The notes: a model not told the origin generated them from the letters alone. A stretch of DNA of 64,000 nucleotides from Lachnospiraceae bacterium (GCA_009774245.1 VSNM01000016.1:4070-68069), one strand, 5' to 3'. Positions 26,985-37,199 are shown, numbered from the stretch's first letter. Program-made: numbers and translations.

Positions 26985-27010
26985 AAAGCCGATGCAAATG
27001 CATCGGCTTT
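26985..27010. terminator. Bidirectional terminator
   Basis: AAAGCCGATGCA faces TGCATCGGCTTT around AA, a perfect 12-bp stem with T-rich flanks on both strands. It separates the convergent chemoreceptor and esterase genes. Confidence 0.85.
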
Positions 27011-27700
27011 CTATTTTACCAAATCACTGTATATCCCGCCAAGAGCATGCAGTCCCTTTGCGATCAATCCCGCATAGAGCACTGCCCCCTCATACCGCAG
27101 GTGCGTGTTGTCCTGCTTTCCCTCCGGATAATTCTGATACAGATTTGCGTCAAAATACATATACCACTTGCGGCTGTCCGGCTCACCCGCTTTCTTCAGC
27201 TCACAGCGGCTCATACTGTACAGGTCTACCAGCGGTACCTGATTTTTCTCCGCGGTCTGCTTCATGGCCGCCACATAGTCGGAATGTGCCCCTATCCCAA
27301 GGTGTCTGGCATCCACAAAGCACCTGCGCTCGAGAGGAGTGATCAACACCGGATTGGCCTGATGCTTTCTCGCCACATCAATATAAATCTCCAGATTCTC
27401 CATAAAAGTGGAATACGGCTCCGTATACCGTGTCGGGTCCTCGCTTTTCTCATCATTATGTCCGAACTGTATGAATAAGAAATCTCCCTCGCCGATCTGT
27501 CTGTCAATCGCATCAAGCCTCCCCTCGTCCATAAAGCTCTTCGTACTCCTGCCGTTCTTTGCGTGATTGGATACGATCACACCATCTTTGGTATACAGGG
27601 AAAATACCTGTCCGATTCCTGTCTGAGGATATGTCGTGATGTCGTTTGTCTGAACGGTCGAATCCGCCGCCCAAAAAATTCTGGTTTCAGCGCCTCCCAT
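27011..27700 (-). CDS. SGNH-hydrolase, rhamnogalacturonan acetylesterase-like
   Basis: A 229-residue cytoplasmic enzyme (no signal peptide). SGNH blocks are visible: AADSTVQ (catalytic Ser), GIGQVF, FGHND (Asn) and DNTHLRYEGA (Asp and His). The DST form and overall pattern match the CE12 rhamnogalacturonan acetylesterase branch, which removes acetyl groups from pectic oligosaccharides. It lies downstream of the ABC transporter operon but behind a terminator/attenuator (27728-27751). The absence of a signal peptide suggests it acts on imported oligosaccharides. Confidence 0.85.
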   Translation of the reverse strand: MGGAETRIFWAADSTVQTNDITTYPQTGIGQVFSLYTKDGVIVSNHAKNGRSTKSFMDEGRLDAIDRQIGEGDFLFIQFGHNDEKSEDPTRYTEPYSTFMENLEIYIDVARKHQANPVLITPLERRCFVDARHLGIGAHSDYVAAMKQTAEKNQVPLVDLYSMSRCELKKAGEPDSRKWYMYFDANLYQNYPEGKQDNTHLRYEGAVLYAGLIAKGLHALGGIYSDLVK

Positions 27701-27727
27701 AGTATCCTCCTCCCTTTCTTTTCCAAA

Positions 27728-27751
27728 AAAGGGAAACCGAAGTTTCCCTTT
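27728..27751 (-). terminator. Attenuator/terminator between permease and esterase genes
   Basis: AAAGGGAAAC faces GTTTCCCTTT around CGAA. On the minus strand it is followed by TTTTTT. It would lower esterase expression relative to the transporter genes. Confidence 0.75.
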
Positions 27752-27773
27752 GTCAAAAGCGAAGTGTCCTTGA

Positions 27774-28637
27774 TTATTCCTTGACAGCTCCGATATTTAC
27801 ACCTTTTACAAAATACTTCTGCAGGAACGGATACAGAATCATGAATGGAAGTATCGCTGAGATGATACCCGCATTGTACAGCGTACTCTGCGACACCTTG
27901 TATCCTGTGATCGGCGTGTCGCCGTCCATGATCATGTTTCGCAGCTTATACTGGAAGTTTACCTGAAGCGGATCTGTGATGTAGATCTTAACCGTTGAGT
28001 AATCGTTCCACACTGCCACTGCAAACATCAGGCCGATAGAAGCGAGCGCCGCCTTGGAGAGCGGAAGCACAATCTTGAAGAAAATACCCATCGGAGAACA
28101 TCCATCGATCTTGGCCGCCTCGTACAGCGAGCCAGGAATACCCTCGAAGAAGTTTCTCATCAATACCAGGTTGTAGACATTCATACCATGTTTTACAACG
28201 AGAATCCACCAGTTATTTACCAGCCCCAGTCTCCTCATTACCAAGTACTCCGGGATCATACCACCTGAGAAAATCATGGTAAAGAGCAGTATGTATGCGA
28301 AAATATTGCGCCCAGGCATCTCAAACTGGACGAGAACATATCCGCCGAGTGTCGACAACACAAGACCTAACAGGGTTCCCAACAGCGTCGTAACCACAGA
28401 GATAACGAACGGCATATACAGCTGCTGGGTTCCGATAATTGTCTTATAGCCGTCCAGCGTAAAGGAGTTTGGCCACAGCATGAACTGATATACGCCAACC
28501 TTATTAAAAGAATCTACAACAACCTTCCAGATCGGGACGATGATAACCAGTCCGATCAGGATAAACACGATATAGTTCACTACATCAAATACATGCAGCT
28601 TATCGCCGGGCTTTTTGCTAACCATTTCTTTTGCCAT
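27774..28637 (-). CDS. Carbohydrate ABC transporter permease, LplC/YtcP type
   Basis: About 287 residues with six hydrophobic segments. The EAA loop that docks the ATPase is EAAKIDGCSPMGIFFKIVLP. It belongs to the CUT1 branch used for oligosaccharides and pairs with the permease just upstream (11-nt gap). I choose ATG 28637 because AGGAGG sits 7 nt upstream, not GTG 28643. No ATPase gene is in the locus; such systems usually share a general MsmK-type ATPase. Confidence 0.92.
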   Translation of the reverse strand: MAKEMVSKKPGDKLHVFDVVNYIVFILIGLVIIVPIWKVVVDSFNKVGVYQFMLWPNSFTLDGYKTIIGTQQLYMPFVISVVTTLLGTLLGLVLSTLGGYVLVQFEMPGRNIFAYILLFTMIFSGGMIPEYLVMRRLGLVNNWWILVVKHGMNVYNLVLMRNFFEGIPGSLYEAAKIDGCSPMGIFFKIVLPLSKAALASIGLMFAVAVWNDYSTVKIYITDPLQVNFQYKLRNMIMDGDTPITGYKVSQSTLYNAGIISAILPFMILYPFLQKYFVKGVNIGAVKE

Positions 28638-28648
28638 ATCCACACCTC

Positions 28649-29611
28649 CTAAACAATACCGCGGCCGCGGACTTTCTTGCTCACATGGTTACAGATCAGC
28701 ACCAGGACGCAGCCCACGAGAGAACGGAACAGACCTACAGCGGTCGAATAACCATAGTTTGGCAGCGCAATCGCAAAAGTCTGGCGGTAAATATATGTCG
28801 CAATAACGTCAGATACATCGAACACTGCGTTATTGTAAAGTACGAATACGGACTCAAACAGGTTCATAACCTTTGCGAGATTCAGTATCAACACAGTAAT
28901 AATTGTATTGGTCAGCGCGGGCAGCGTCACGAAACGGATCTTCTGCATACGTGAGGCGCCGTCAATGTCCGCCGCCTCATACAGCTCCGGATTGATTCCG
29001 GACAGCGTCGCCAGATAGATGATGGTTCCCCATCCTGTTTCCTTCCATACCTGGATAAACCAATAAATAGGACGCCACCACGTCGTGCTTGCGAGGAAGT
29101 AGATATTTTTGTCTGCCTCCTTCAGGATTCCCCAGTCTCTTAAGAGACCATTCACCATACCAGTGCTGGAAGGGGACAGAAACAAACTAAAGATTGATGC
29201 CACTACCGCCCATGACATGAAGTGTGGCAGGTAGATGACTGTCTGCAGCGTCTTCTTCGCAAACAGATTCTTCATCTCATTCAGGAAAATAGATACCACA
29301 ACCGCCGAAACATTGGTCAGGACTAGGTTTGCGACACTCAGCTCCAGGGTATTCCAGAACGCAGTCCAGAATGCCGGCGTTGAAAACATCTTTGTAAAAT
29401 GATCGAAACCGACAAAAACCTTATCCCCTACCGGTTTGTAATCATAAAACGCATAACGCACACCGAGCATCGGCCAGTAGTGCATAATAAGCAAAAATAT
29501 CAAAACGGGCAGAAACATGATGTAGTACCCTCTGTTGTTCCATATGCGGAGTCCTAGCGGCTTCTCCCGAACCTCTACGCCACCTGAGGTTACGACTTTT
29601 TTCTTACTCAT
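28649..29611 (-). CDS. Carbohydrate ABC transporter permease, LplB/YteP type
   Basis: A 320-residue inner-membrane permease with about six membrane segments, beginning with a basic cytoplasmic tail and YYIMFLPVLIFLLIM. The EAA motif is EAADIDGASRMQKIRFVTLP. It forms a heterodimer with the downstream permease to import sugars delivered by the lipoprotein encoded upstream. Confidence 0.93.
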   Translation of the reverse strand: MSKKKVVTSGGVEVREKPLGLRIWNNRGYYIMFLPVLIFLLIMHYWPMLGVRYAFYDYKPVGDKVFVGFDHFTKMFSTPAFWTAFWNTLELSVANLVLTNVSAVVVSIFLNEMKNLFAKKTLQTVIYLPHFMSWAVVASIFSLFLSPSSTGMVNGLLRDWGILKEADKNIYFLASTTWWRPIYWFIQVWKETGWGTIIYLATLSGINPELYEAADIDGASRMQKIRFVTLPALTNTIITVLILNLAKVMNLFESVFVLYNNAVFDVSDVIATYIYRQTFAIALPNYGYSTAVGLFRSLVGCVLVLICNHVSKKVRGRGIV

Positions 29612-29811
29612 ACCGTTTTCTTCCTTTCTCTATATATTTTTTTCATTGCGACCGGATCGGATCAAACGGTCACTGCGACTGCTCAGCGCATGCGCTGATA
29701 AGATTTGCGCTCCTGCCCACAATTTTTTAGGAACTGTCCCAAGACAGTTTCTTACAGACAGAAGCGCAATACGTTTGCTGTAATCAATATAAAGAGTTCT
29801 AAACAGTTATT

Positions 29812-31509
29812 TTACTGTGCTGAATTCAGCTCCGTCAGGCACTGGTCAATGATTGATCCTACTGTATCAACATATGTCTGCATTGCCGGCTCTACTTCAC
29901 CGCCGTCTACCACGACTGCAGTAATTACTGCCATCTTCGCATCATGGATCGTACCAGATTCGTTTGTAAATGTCTCAGAAACCGGTGTAGCAGGCGCGTC
30001 TACACAGTTCTCCGTAAAGAACTTGTTACCAGCCGCCGCAAGTTCATCCTGATCATTAAAACCATTTGTCAACGGCGAAATTGCAAGTGCCGGATCAATA
30101 TAATTCTTCTTCCATACTGTGTTCGGATCGTTCGGTGACGGTTTTAAGTGGAACTCGCCCTCTGCATAAGAATAATCCTGTGCCTTGTCTGTTCCGGGAT
30201 TCGTCGTAAACTCCTCTGCCTTTGTGGACCAGTGAACATCCTCTGCACCATATACCCACAATGTCTGTACAACATCACCGTCTAACATTGTATCCAGCAA
30301 AGCATCAAACACTGCCTGATTGTGTACCGGATCACCCTGATCAATGATAACCCATACCGGAGCTTCTCTGTTGAGATAGCCGCCCAGTGTATCTGTGATT
30401 TCCTTGATTGGCGGAAGCTGTACAAGCTCCTCGTTTACTTCGTTCTTGATCAGATTATCTGTGAGTGTCCTGTACCATGTACCTGCCCAGTATGTGAACA
30501 CACCTGATGAACCCTTCTGGTCATTGGAGAACCATTTCTCACGCGCAATCTTTGTCGATGCGGTCAGTGTCTCAGGATCGATCGCACCATCCTTGTATGC
30601 CTGCTGCATTCTCAGGAGAGCCTCCTTTGTAGCGTCCTCCTGGAAGCCGTCTACCCATGTTCCGTCCTCTTTCTGATAAATCGCCGGGAATGCACCCTGC
30701 CAGAATTCAGGCAGATAGTTGATCCATGGAGCCTCGGTTCCGATGAAACCTGCAGCTACCACGCCGTATGTATCACCGTCTACACCATTTCCATCTGGAT
30801 CGCCGTCATGGAATGCTTTTAACATATTATAATAGTCCTCGTAAGTCTTGACATCATCGATATTGATGTTCACTGCATCAAGCCATGCTTTCTTTACATA
30901 TGTGACACAGCCGTTGCCATATGCAGGTGCAAAAGCGTACAGATGGCCTTCTGCATCCTTCATATTCTCATTGATTGCCGGAATCGTAATTCTGTTCTGG
31001 AATTCCGCGTTTGCATAAGCGTCCGCCATATCCCACAAAAGACCTGTCGGCGCATACTGCTTGAACATCTCAGCGCTCATGATCATCGCATCAGGATAAT
31101 CCTGGCTTGCGAAGAGACGTCCTACCGCATCTGTGTAGCCCGAGTGGTCGAGCTGCTGAATTGTCAGATCGATTCCAACTGCCTCTTCCCACTGTTTCTC
31201 AAAATCTGCCTGGCCATTGTCCACAGAAGCGGTCAGTGTACCATTGACAACTACTGTCAGACCATCCTTGAGTACCTCATGGTAATCTGCCTTCTCGCCA
31301 GATGCCGCTGCATCACCGGAGTTGTCAGTTGACGCGTCTGTATTGGAAGCAGAAGTATCTGTTGTGCCGCTGCTGCTGTTTGATGACGTGTCTGTTGTTG
31401 TGCTGTTGTCTGATGACGTATTAGCAGAGTCACCAGAGCCTCCACCACATGCAGTTAAGGAAACTACCATAGTGGATGCCAAAAGTAAAGATAATGCTTT
31501 CTTCTTCAT
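29812..31509 (-). CDS. Extracellular solute-binding lipoprotein (LplA-like)
   Basis: A 565-residue lipoprotein. The signal peptide ends in a lipobox (VSLTACGG, about residue 21). It is followed by an extreme Ser/Thr/Asp/Asn linker of about 50 residues and then a large type 1 binding protein fold (about 500 residues). The size matches the LplA/YtcQ group used for complex oligosaccharides. It is the first gene of the binding protein-permease-permease-esterase set, read towards lower coordinates, and is divergent from the AraC regulator. The 200-nt gap before the permease gene (29612-29811) shows no clear terminator. Confidence 0.93.
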   Translation of the reverse strand: MKKKALSLLLASTMVVSLTACGGGSGDSANTSSDNSTTTDTSSNSSSGTTDTSASNTDASTDNSGDAAASGEKADYHEVLKDGLTVVVNGTLTASVDNGQADFEKQWEEAVGIDLTIQQLDHSGYTDAVGRLFASQDYPDAMIMSAEMFKQYAPTGLLWDMADAYANAEFQNRITIPAINENMKDAEGHLYAFAPAYGNGCVTYVKKAWLDAVNINIDDVKTYEDYYNMLKAFHDGDPDGNGVDGDTYGVVAAGFIGTEAPWINYLPEFWQGAFPAIYQKEDGTWVDGFQEDATKEALLRMQQAYKDGAIDPETLTASTKIAREKWFSNDQKGSSGVFTYWAGTWYRTLTDNLIKNEVNEELVQLPPIKEITDTLGGYLNREAPVWVIIDQGDPVHNQAVFDALLDTMLDGDVVQTLWVYGAEDVHWSTKAEEFTTNPGTDKAQDYSYAEGEFHLKPSPNDPNTVWKKNYIDPALAISPLTNGFNDQDELAAAGNKFFTENCVDAPATPVSETFTNESGTIHDAKMAVITAVVVDGGEVEPAMQTYVDTVGSIIDQCLTELNSAQ

Positions 31510-31606
31510 TTCTTACTTTCCTCCCTTAAATTTTTTGAACTGAACATAAACCTCAGTAATAAGTTTCGTCCGGAGTGTCTGCCTCCGTATGCTCCTAACT
31601 TTAGCA

Positions 31607-31622
31607 TTGTAAGCCTTTACAT
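31607..31622. promoter_or_regulatory. cre-like catabolite repression site
   Basis: TTGTAAGCCTTTACAT matches the CcpA cre consensus at all defined positions except the central CG. It lies in the divergent gap between the binding protein gene and the AraC regulator, about 100 nt before the former. The rest of the 296-nt gap is AT-rich without a clear gene. Confidence 0.45.
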
Positions 31623-31805
31623 TCAAGAGACAATTTTTGAGAAAGCATGCATATTTTGATGACAAATTTTGAAAATACTGAAAAAAGGGAATATGAAAGC
31701 AGTTACATATTGTATTTTTTTTGTAAAGCTGATAAAATATTACTAAAATAAGGCTAATAATTTTGATAAAAACCTTTTAAATTTTCATATACAGGGGTAA
31801 AAACT

Positions 31806-34097
31806 GTGAAAAAATTTTTTCCGAATATACAAAATGACTCAAATCTGTCAAAAAACTATACAAGCTCTACAAACGGCAATGACAGGCAGGCGCTGATGCT
31901 CAAGATGATGACTTCCTACAGCATCTTTCTCTTCATTATATTAGTGCTGTTCGTCCATCTGTATATCTCTGACACAAAAAACGCGCGCAGCCAGTACCAG
32001 TGGCAGGTCAAATCGACGCTGATGAGCAATGTCGAGCTTTTTGAGAAAGATCTTGACATCATGAATGCATACTGCCGCCAGCTGCTGCAGGACAGCAGGA
32101 TTCGAAAGCTTGCCAGAACTGCCAGCATCGACGACCAGCTCTTTGATCTGGGAAACGCCGTGGCGACCACCATGGCTACAGACGTGTACCCGGAGACGCT
32201 CCTGCCAATGTCGGAAGTTTTCTGTTATTTCCCAAACTCGGACTTTGTGGTGGGGCCTGGCTTTTTTGTCAAGCAGGAGCGATATTATAACTGGATTAAG
32301 GACTATTCTGAGGACGCGCATGAGGCTTTCATGAAAGTGCTTACAGTCCCTTCGAATTACTATCACTTTATCCCGATGGACACAATCCGTCCATTTAGCA
32401 GCAAAACCTATTATATGTATGTGATTGATATGAATGATCTCTATTACCTGAATATTGACGCCGTTGTGTGCTTTGTCCTGGAGGAGGAAAAGCTTTCTTC
32501 TTTATTTGAGTGTTTAGGCACGAACTCTCCTTACCGTTTTCTGTCAATCGGCACCACGCCTACAGACACAATTCTCTCCCTGAACACACCAGAGAGTGAA
32601 AACTTTGACAATCTGATCACTGATGGCCTGCCTGATAAAATGGAGGACTTTCTGGCGTCGAAAAAACTGTCTATGGGAACCCATACTTCCACCAAAACCG
32701 GTTATACTTACTATTACAGCCACCCCTCCTACGACGCCACCACAAATAATGCACCTCCTCAAATATTGTATGCTGCAGTATTTGTTGCTGCGCTCGTAGG
32801 CGGGCTTATCATTATTTTCATGCTTTCCAGACGCAATATCCAGCCGATCATCGACCTGGATCAGCAGCTGCAGGTCTCAGAACAGGAAAAGAATGACCTG
32901 GAAGAAGAAAAAATCCATCTCGAGGAAGTCATGGACAGTCAGCGCCCGATTATTTTTAACTCCTATGTGCGCCAGTTCTTAAAGGGCATGATCGTCTCCC
33001 CCGAGGAAGCCTCCTACGCAAAGGAATTTATCGGCCTGACAGATGAAACGTATACATACAACGGTTTGTATGTGGTCGCCTACAACAGCTCCACCGAATA
33101 CCAGTCGTCCCCAAACGAATTTATCACACTCGACGAATGCAACCAGATCGTGCGCGATACACTCAAAAAATATCTGGGCGAACCGTTGTACTGTTTTAGT
33201 CCCTCCGACCGCGTCTATGCGCTCATTGTTGTCGGAAAGCCCGATGATCAAAAAGATCTGATCATCAAGACCAACGAGGCAATCGTCAAACTGCACGATC
33301 ACCTGTTTGATACCTACGGTATCTGGCTCTTTGCGGGCATCGGTAAAAATACAAATAATATTTTGAATGTATGGGAATCGTATCAGCAGGCGGTGGAGGC
33401 GGTAAATTACACAAGTAAGAACTATATTTTCTTTCCATATGAATTTATCAAGAAGGACTCAAGCACGTTCTACTATCCAAACGAGCTTTCGACAAAGCTG
33501 ATTCACTTTATCACGACCGGAAACACCTCGCAGGTGCTGGAGCTCTTCAACCTGCTGCACCAGGAAAACATTGAGGAGCGCTCCCTTCCGATTCCCATGG
33601 TACAGTTTCTGCTGTCCGACATTCGAAATACGCTGTTAAAGGCGCGGTTTGCCCTCCCCCAGACAACCCCGGCCGAGGTGATCAGGGATCTGGACGAAAC
33701 CTTCAATCAGCATGTTTCTTTCAAACTCTGTGAAGATATCGCCCTAAAACTCTGCAAATTGTTTGTCGCCAAAACAGACGATTCCGACCTGATCACGACG
33801 ATTGAGAAATACATTAATGAAAATTACGCTGATCCCTCCATGGGGCTCAACAAGATTTCGGATGAATTTCAGATCTCAGAGAGCTATTTCTCACACCTCT
33901 TTAAAGAAAAGAAGGGCGTGAATTTCTCGACCTATCTGGAAAATATACGACTCGGCAAGGCAGCCAGGCTGATTCGTGAGACAGATATCAGTCTAAATGA
34001 ACTGTATCTCTCCGTGGGTTACAACAACGCAAATACATTCCGCCGTGCCTTCAAGAAAGTTTACGGCATCACCCCGAGCGCAATGCGCGACGGATAA
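31806..34097 (+). CDS. Membrane-bound AraC-family regulator with extracellular sensor
   Basis: A 763-residue YesN/YtdP-like regulator starting at GTG with AGGGG upstream. TM1 (YSIFLFIILVLFVHLYI, about residues 37-55) and TM2 (YAAVFVAALVGGLIIIFML, about 325-345) bracket a Cache-like sensor. A coiled segment (SEQEKNDLEEEKIHLEE) leads to a GGDEF-like degenerate mid-region and a C-terminal double helix-turn-helix (GLNKISDEFQISESYFSHLF, then LYLSVGYNNANTFRRAFKK). It probably senses the external sugar and activates the divergent transporter operon. Confidence 0.92.
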   Translation: MKKFFPNIQNDSNLSKNYTSSTNGNDRQALMLKMMTSYSIFLFIILVLFVHLYISDTKNARSQYQWQVKSTLMSNVELFEKDLDIMNAYCRQLLQDSRIRKLARTASIDDQLFDLGNAVATTMATDVYPETLLPMSEVFCYFPNSDFVVGPGFFVKQERYYNWIKDYSEDAHEAFMKVLTVPSNYYHFIPMDTIRPFSSKTYYMYVIDMNDLYYLNIDAVVCFVLEEEKLSSLFECLGTNSPYRFLSIGTTPTDTILSLNTPESENFDNLITDGLPDKMEDFLASKKLSMGTHTSTKTGYTYYYSHPSYDATTNNAPPQILYAAVFVAALVGGLIIIFMLSRRNIQPIIDLDQQLQVSEQEKNDLEEEKIHLEEVMDSQRPIIFNSYVRQFLKGMIVSPEEASYAKEFIGLTDETYTYNGLYVVAYNSSTEYQSSPNEFITLDECNQIVRDTLKKYLGEPLYCFSPSDRVYALIVVGKPDDQKDLIIKTNEAIVKLHDHLFDTYGIWLFAGIGKNTNNILNVWESYQQAVEAVNYTSKNYIFFPYEFIKKDSSTFYYPNELSTKLIHFITTGNTSQVLELFNLLHQENIEERSLPIPMVQFLLSDIRNTLLKARFALPQTTPAEVIRDLDETFNQHVSFKLCEDIALKLCKLFVAKTDDSDLITTIEKYINENYADPSMGLNKISDEFQISESYFSHLFKEKKGVNFSTYLENIRLGKAARLIRETDISLNELYLSVGYNNANTFRRAFKKVYGITPSAMRDG

Positions 34098-34110
34098 GCG
34101 ATATCAGAAT

Positions 34111-34156
34111 TCCGTCCTTTCCCTTTGCGCCAGATGTCACAAAGGGAAAGGACGGA
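34111..34156. terminator. Strong bidirectional terminator
   Basis: TCCGTCCTTTCCCTTTG faces CAAAGGGAAAGGACGGA around 12 nt, a perfect 17-bp stem. It separates the converging AraC and AAA-ATPase genes. Confidence 0.8.
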
Positions 34157-34200
34157 AAATATTATCTCTACTTTCCTGTACTCAGGATTTCCGTTTCCTA

Positions 34201-35796
34201 CTACACGACCACCTCCACAATCCGTTTTCCATCGCGCGCGATTTCCCGGATTCCGGTCGTTTTATTCTGGTTAAAATTATAACTCAATAAATACCCGGTA
34301 TCGGCGCCATAATCATCCAGATATCCGAACAATTGCTTCTCACCGCGCTGGTTGTATTCACTGCCGCGCCAGATTTTCAGTTCGATAATAAACTGCCGGC
34401 CGCGGTAATCGACGATGATATCCGCGCGCCTTGCGTCTCTGGTCTGCGCCTCAATATAATAATTTCCTGTGCCATTAATAATCGGCTTTAGATATAGCAG
34501 AAATATTTTCCGCCCTTGCTTCTCAATAAATTTTTGGTCGCTGTCACCATATATTTCCATAAAATACTGATAAAACTTTTCCATCACCAGACGCATCTGA
34601 AGCATGCCGCCGACAATAAACTGATTGGGCTCTGCATTAGCTGTCTGCCCGAGTGCATTGTCCATTGACAGTTCCGATAAAAATAAATCATATAACTTCG
34701 TCTCAAAAATGCGGTTTCCGATCGCAACCATCCCGTTATTTTCTTTTAAAAACCCGAAAGTCACTCCCAGATCAATCAAGTGATTATTCTCCTCAAACGG
34801 AAAGGCACTCCCACAAAATAAAATGTCCTGTATCATCCTTTTCAGTTTCGGAAAATCTGACAGCTTCTTGACCATATCATCAAACAATGTATTGCGCTGT
34901 TTTCTCAGCATACGCTCAGCAGCCACAATCCCCTCCCCAGTCCAGACATCACATTTCCCTGGAAAATCCGCTGTTCCGGCGAGCTGCTCATCTGCGAGCT
35001 GGCAGATACGCGATACCAGATACGGATATCCCGCAGTATACTCGTATATCAGTCCGCTTATCCTGGCAATATCCATGCCTGTGTGATGGTCGTTCTCGTA
35101 CCCTTGCAGCATTCCGGCAATTTCCCCCACAGAGAAACTCATATCAATCTGAAAATCCGCCGCAATATTCCACGGACTGTTATACTTCTTTTCTTCGTCA
35201 GGCCGCAGCTTTGATTTTAGATTCTTGATATCATATACCCCTGCAAGGATCACACTCTGAAAAGTACTGTCCCGTCCCATTTCCCTTTTCAGATATTTAT
35301 CCCTGAGCATTCCGAGGAAGCTTAAAAAAATCTGATTGTCAGAACTCTTGTCCGCCTCATCGATCATCAATACGACTCCCTGCCTGCTCTGTGTGCACAG
35401 GGACGAAATTCTGCCCCCCAGCGCCTTTAGCGGATAATCGCCGTCTATCCGCTGCTCCCATTCACGCACAACCCTTTCCTGTACGCCATTCCTTCGAAGC
35501 TCCTCCGCGATATCCATGACAATACCATTCACAAAAACGCCCATATCTGCAAAATAATCATCCGCCGCCTCAAGGCTGATGCTAAGGACGGCATACTCAC
35601 CGCGCAGGCGTCCTTCCAGTGCGTTGAGCAGGGTTGTCTTTCCAAATTGTCTTGCCCTGTTAACTGTAAAATACGCCCCCTGGCTGACATATTGATCTAC
35701 AACCGCATTGACCTTCTCTGTCAGATCGACCATATAATGTTTTTCAGGAATGCAGACTCCTGTCACATTAAATCTTTTTCTCATTGAAATTTCCAT
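34201..35796 (-). CDS. AAA-family ATPase with C-terminal PD-(D/E)XK nuclease-like domain
   Basis: About 531 residues. The N-terminal AAA-like domain has a P-loop in NRARQFGKTTLLNAL and a Walker B in VVLMIDEADKSSDN. The C-terminal part has RRADIIVDYRGRQFIIELKIWRG, the D-x-E-x-K core of the PD-(D/E)XK family. This layout (PF09820 plus PF08011 type) is abundant in gut anaerobes and often multi-copy; its role is unknown, with mobile-element or defence roles suspected. AGGAG lies 9 nt before ATG 35796. It ends close to pyrC (12-nt gap) and may be co-transcribed with it. Confidence 0.88.
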   Translation of the reverse strand: MEISMRKRFNVTGVCIPEKHYMVDLTEKVNAVVDQYVSQGAYFTVNRARQFGKTTLLNALEGRLRGEYAVLSISLEAADDYFADMGVFVNGIVMDIAEELRRNGVQERVVREWEQRIDGDYPLKALGGRISSLCTQSRQGVVLMIDEADKSSDNQIFLSFLGMLRDKYLKREMGRDSTFQSVILAGVYDIKNLKSKLRPDEEKKYNSPWNIAADFQIDMSFSVGEIAGMLQGYENDHHTGMDIARISGLIYEYTAGYPYLVSRICQLADEQLAGTADFPGKCDVWTGEGIVAAERMLRKQRNTLFDDMVKKLSDFPKLKRMIQDILFCGSAFPFEENNHLIDLGVTFGFLKENNGMVAIGNRIFETKLYDLFLSELSMDNALGQTANAEPNQFIVGGMLQMRLVMEKFYQYFMEIYGDSDQKFIEKQGRKIFLLYLKPIINGTGNYYIEAQTRDARRADIIVDYRGRQFIIELKIWRGSEYNQRGEKQLFGYLDDYGADTGYLLSYNFNQNKTTGIREIARDGKRIVEVVV

Positions 35797-35808
35797 TGAA
35801 AACATCTC

Positions 35809-37116
35809 CTAGGATTTTATCTTCTTCCCACCCACAATCGTATATTTCACAATGCCTTTGAGTGTCTGCCCCATAAAAGGAGAATTGGATGATTTGGACA
35901 CGAAGCTGTGTATGGTTTGTTCTGCGCCCGCATCAAAGATCACGATGTCAGCGGCGCTTCCCTCGGACATTGTTCCTGCGGGCAGCCCATACATTCGTGC
36001 GGGATTTGCCGACATTCTCTCAATTAACTGGCTGATGGAAAGATACCCTTTGTCGACAAGGTTGGTAATGCCAAGTGCAAGCGCCGTCTCCAGCCCGATA
36101 ATCCCGCTTGGCGCCTCTGTGAGCGGCTTGTCCTTCTCCGCCTTGCTGTGCGGCGCATGATCTGTGGCGATGATATCAATCGTCCCGTCGCGCAGTCCTT
36201 CTATAATTGCCTGCCGGTCAGCCTCCTCACGCAGCGGCGGATTCATCTTCGCAAGTGTGCCATACTGAATGACCGCCTCCTCTGTCAGGCTGAAATGATG
36301 GGGCGTCGCCTCGGCGTGGATATTATCCATGCCGACAGCCGTCGCTCTCCTTTTCGCCTGCCTGACAAGCTCCACGCCCTCTCGCGTGCTGATATGCTGT
36401 ATATTTAAAATAGCACCCGTTTTTAATGCAAGCTCCAAATCCCGCTGAATCAATGAGATCTCTGCCTCCCGCGGCGAACCGCCAATCCCATAATACTCCG
36501 ACGCTCTTCCCCTGTTGATGCCATTGTTCGAAATCAACCTGGAATTTTCTTCATGAAGACTGATCGGTACTCTCAATGATGCCGCTTTCGTCATGGCGCG
36601 CTCCATCAGCTCTGCGTCCATAATCGGAATCCCGTCATCGGTGAACCCCACTGCTCCTTTTGCCAAAAGCGTATCCATATCCGTCAGTTCCTCCCCTGCC
36701 ATTCCCTTTGTCACCGTGGCACAGGTATAAACCTTTAGATCTGTCGCTTTTCCCTTTTCAATAACATATGTTAGTGTATCAGCATTATCGACAGGCGGCT
36801 TTGTGTTCGCCATGAGCACCACACTCGTAAAGCCGCCTTTCAACGCAGCCCGGGCGCCCGTTTCGATATCTTCTTTATACGTGAAGCCCGGATCGCGGAA
36901 ATGTACATGCACATCTACCAATCCGGGCGCGACGATACAGCCGGAAGCATCGATGACCTCGCAGTCCGCATCACAGCCGCTGTTCCATTTTTGAATATCC
37001 TCTTCTAATATCTCTTGTGCGATCTTTACGATTTTTCCATCTTTGATCAGAACCTCTGCCAGTTGTTCCAGATTATTTTCCGGATCAATCACTGTGCCGT
37101 TTTTTATCAGTATCAT
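35809..37116 (-). CDS. pyrC: Dihydroorotase (class I)
   Basis: A 435-residue zinc amidohydrolase that closes carbamoyl-aspartate to dihydroorotate in pyrimidine synthesis. Metal-binding motifs are visible: DVHVHFRDPGF, then His in SLHEEN and IQHIST, and ATDHAPHS with the catalytic Asp. Length is normal. The start at 37116 has AGAGAGG upstream. No other pyr genes are in the window, so it is separated from the usual cluster. Confidence 0.96.
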   Translation of the reverse strand: MILIKNGTVIDPENNLEQLAEVLIKDGKIVKIAQEILEEDIQKWNSGCDADCEVIDASGCIVAPGLVDVHVHFRDPGFTYKEDIETGARAALKGGFTSVVLMANTKPPVDNADTLTYVIEKGKATDLKVYTCATVTKGMAGEELTDMDTLLAKGAVGFTDDGIPIMDAELMERAMTKAASLRVPISLHEENSRLISNNGINRGRASEYYGIGGSPREAEISLIQRDLELALKTGAILNIQHISTREGVELVRQAKRRATAVGMDNIHAEATPHHFSLTEEAVIQYGTLAKMNPPLREEADRQAIIEGLRDGTIDIIATDHAPHSKAEKDKPLTEAPSGIIGLETALALGITNLVDKGYLSISQLIERMSANPARMYGLPAGTMSEGSAADIVIFDAGAEQTIHSFVSKSSNSPFMGQTLKGIVKYTIVGGKKIKS

Positions 37117-37199
37117 CTCTCTGTACCTCTCTTTCTTAGTGCATCGCTGTACTTGCCTCGCTGCAGCCCGCTACGACTATGCTTATCATACCATACATT

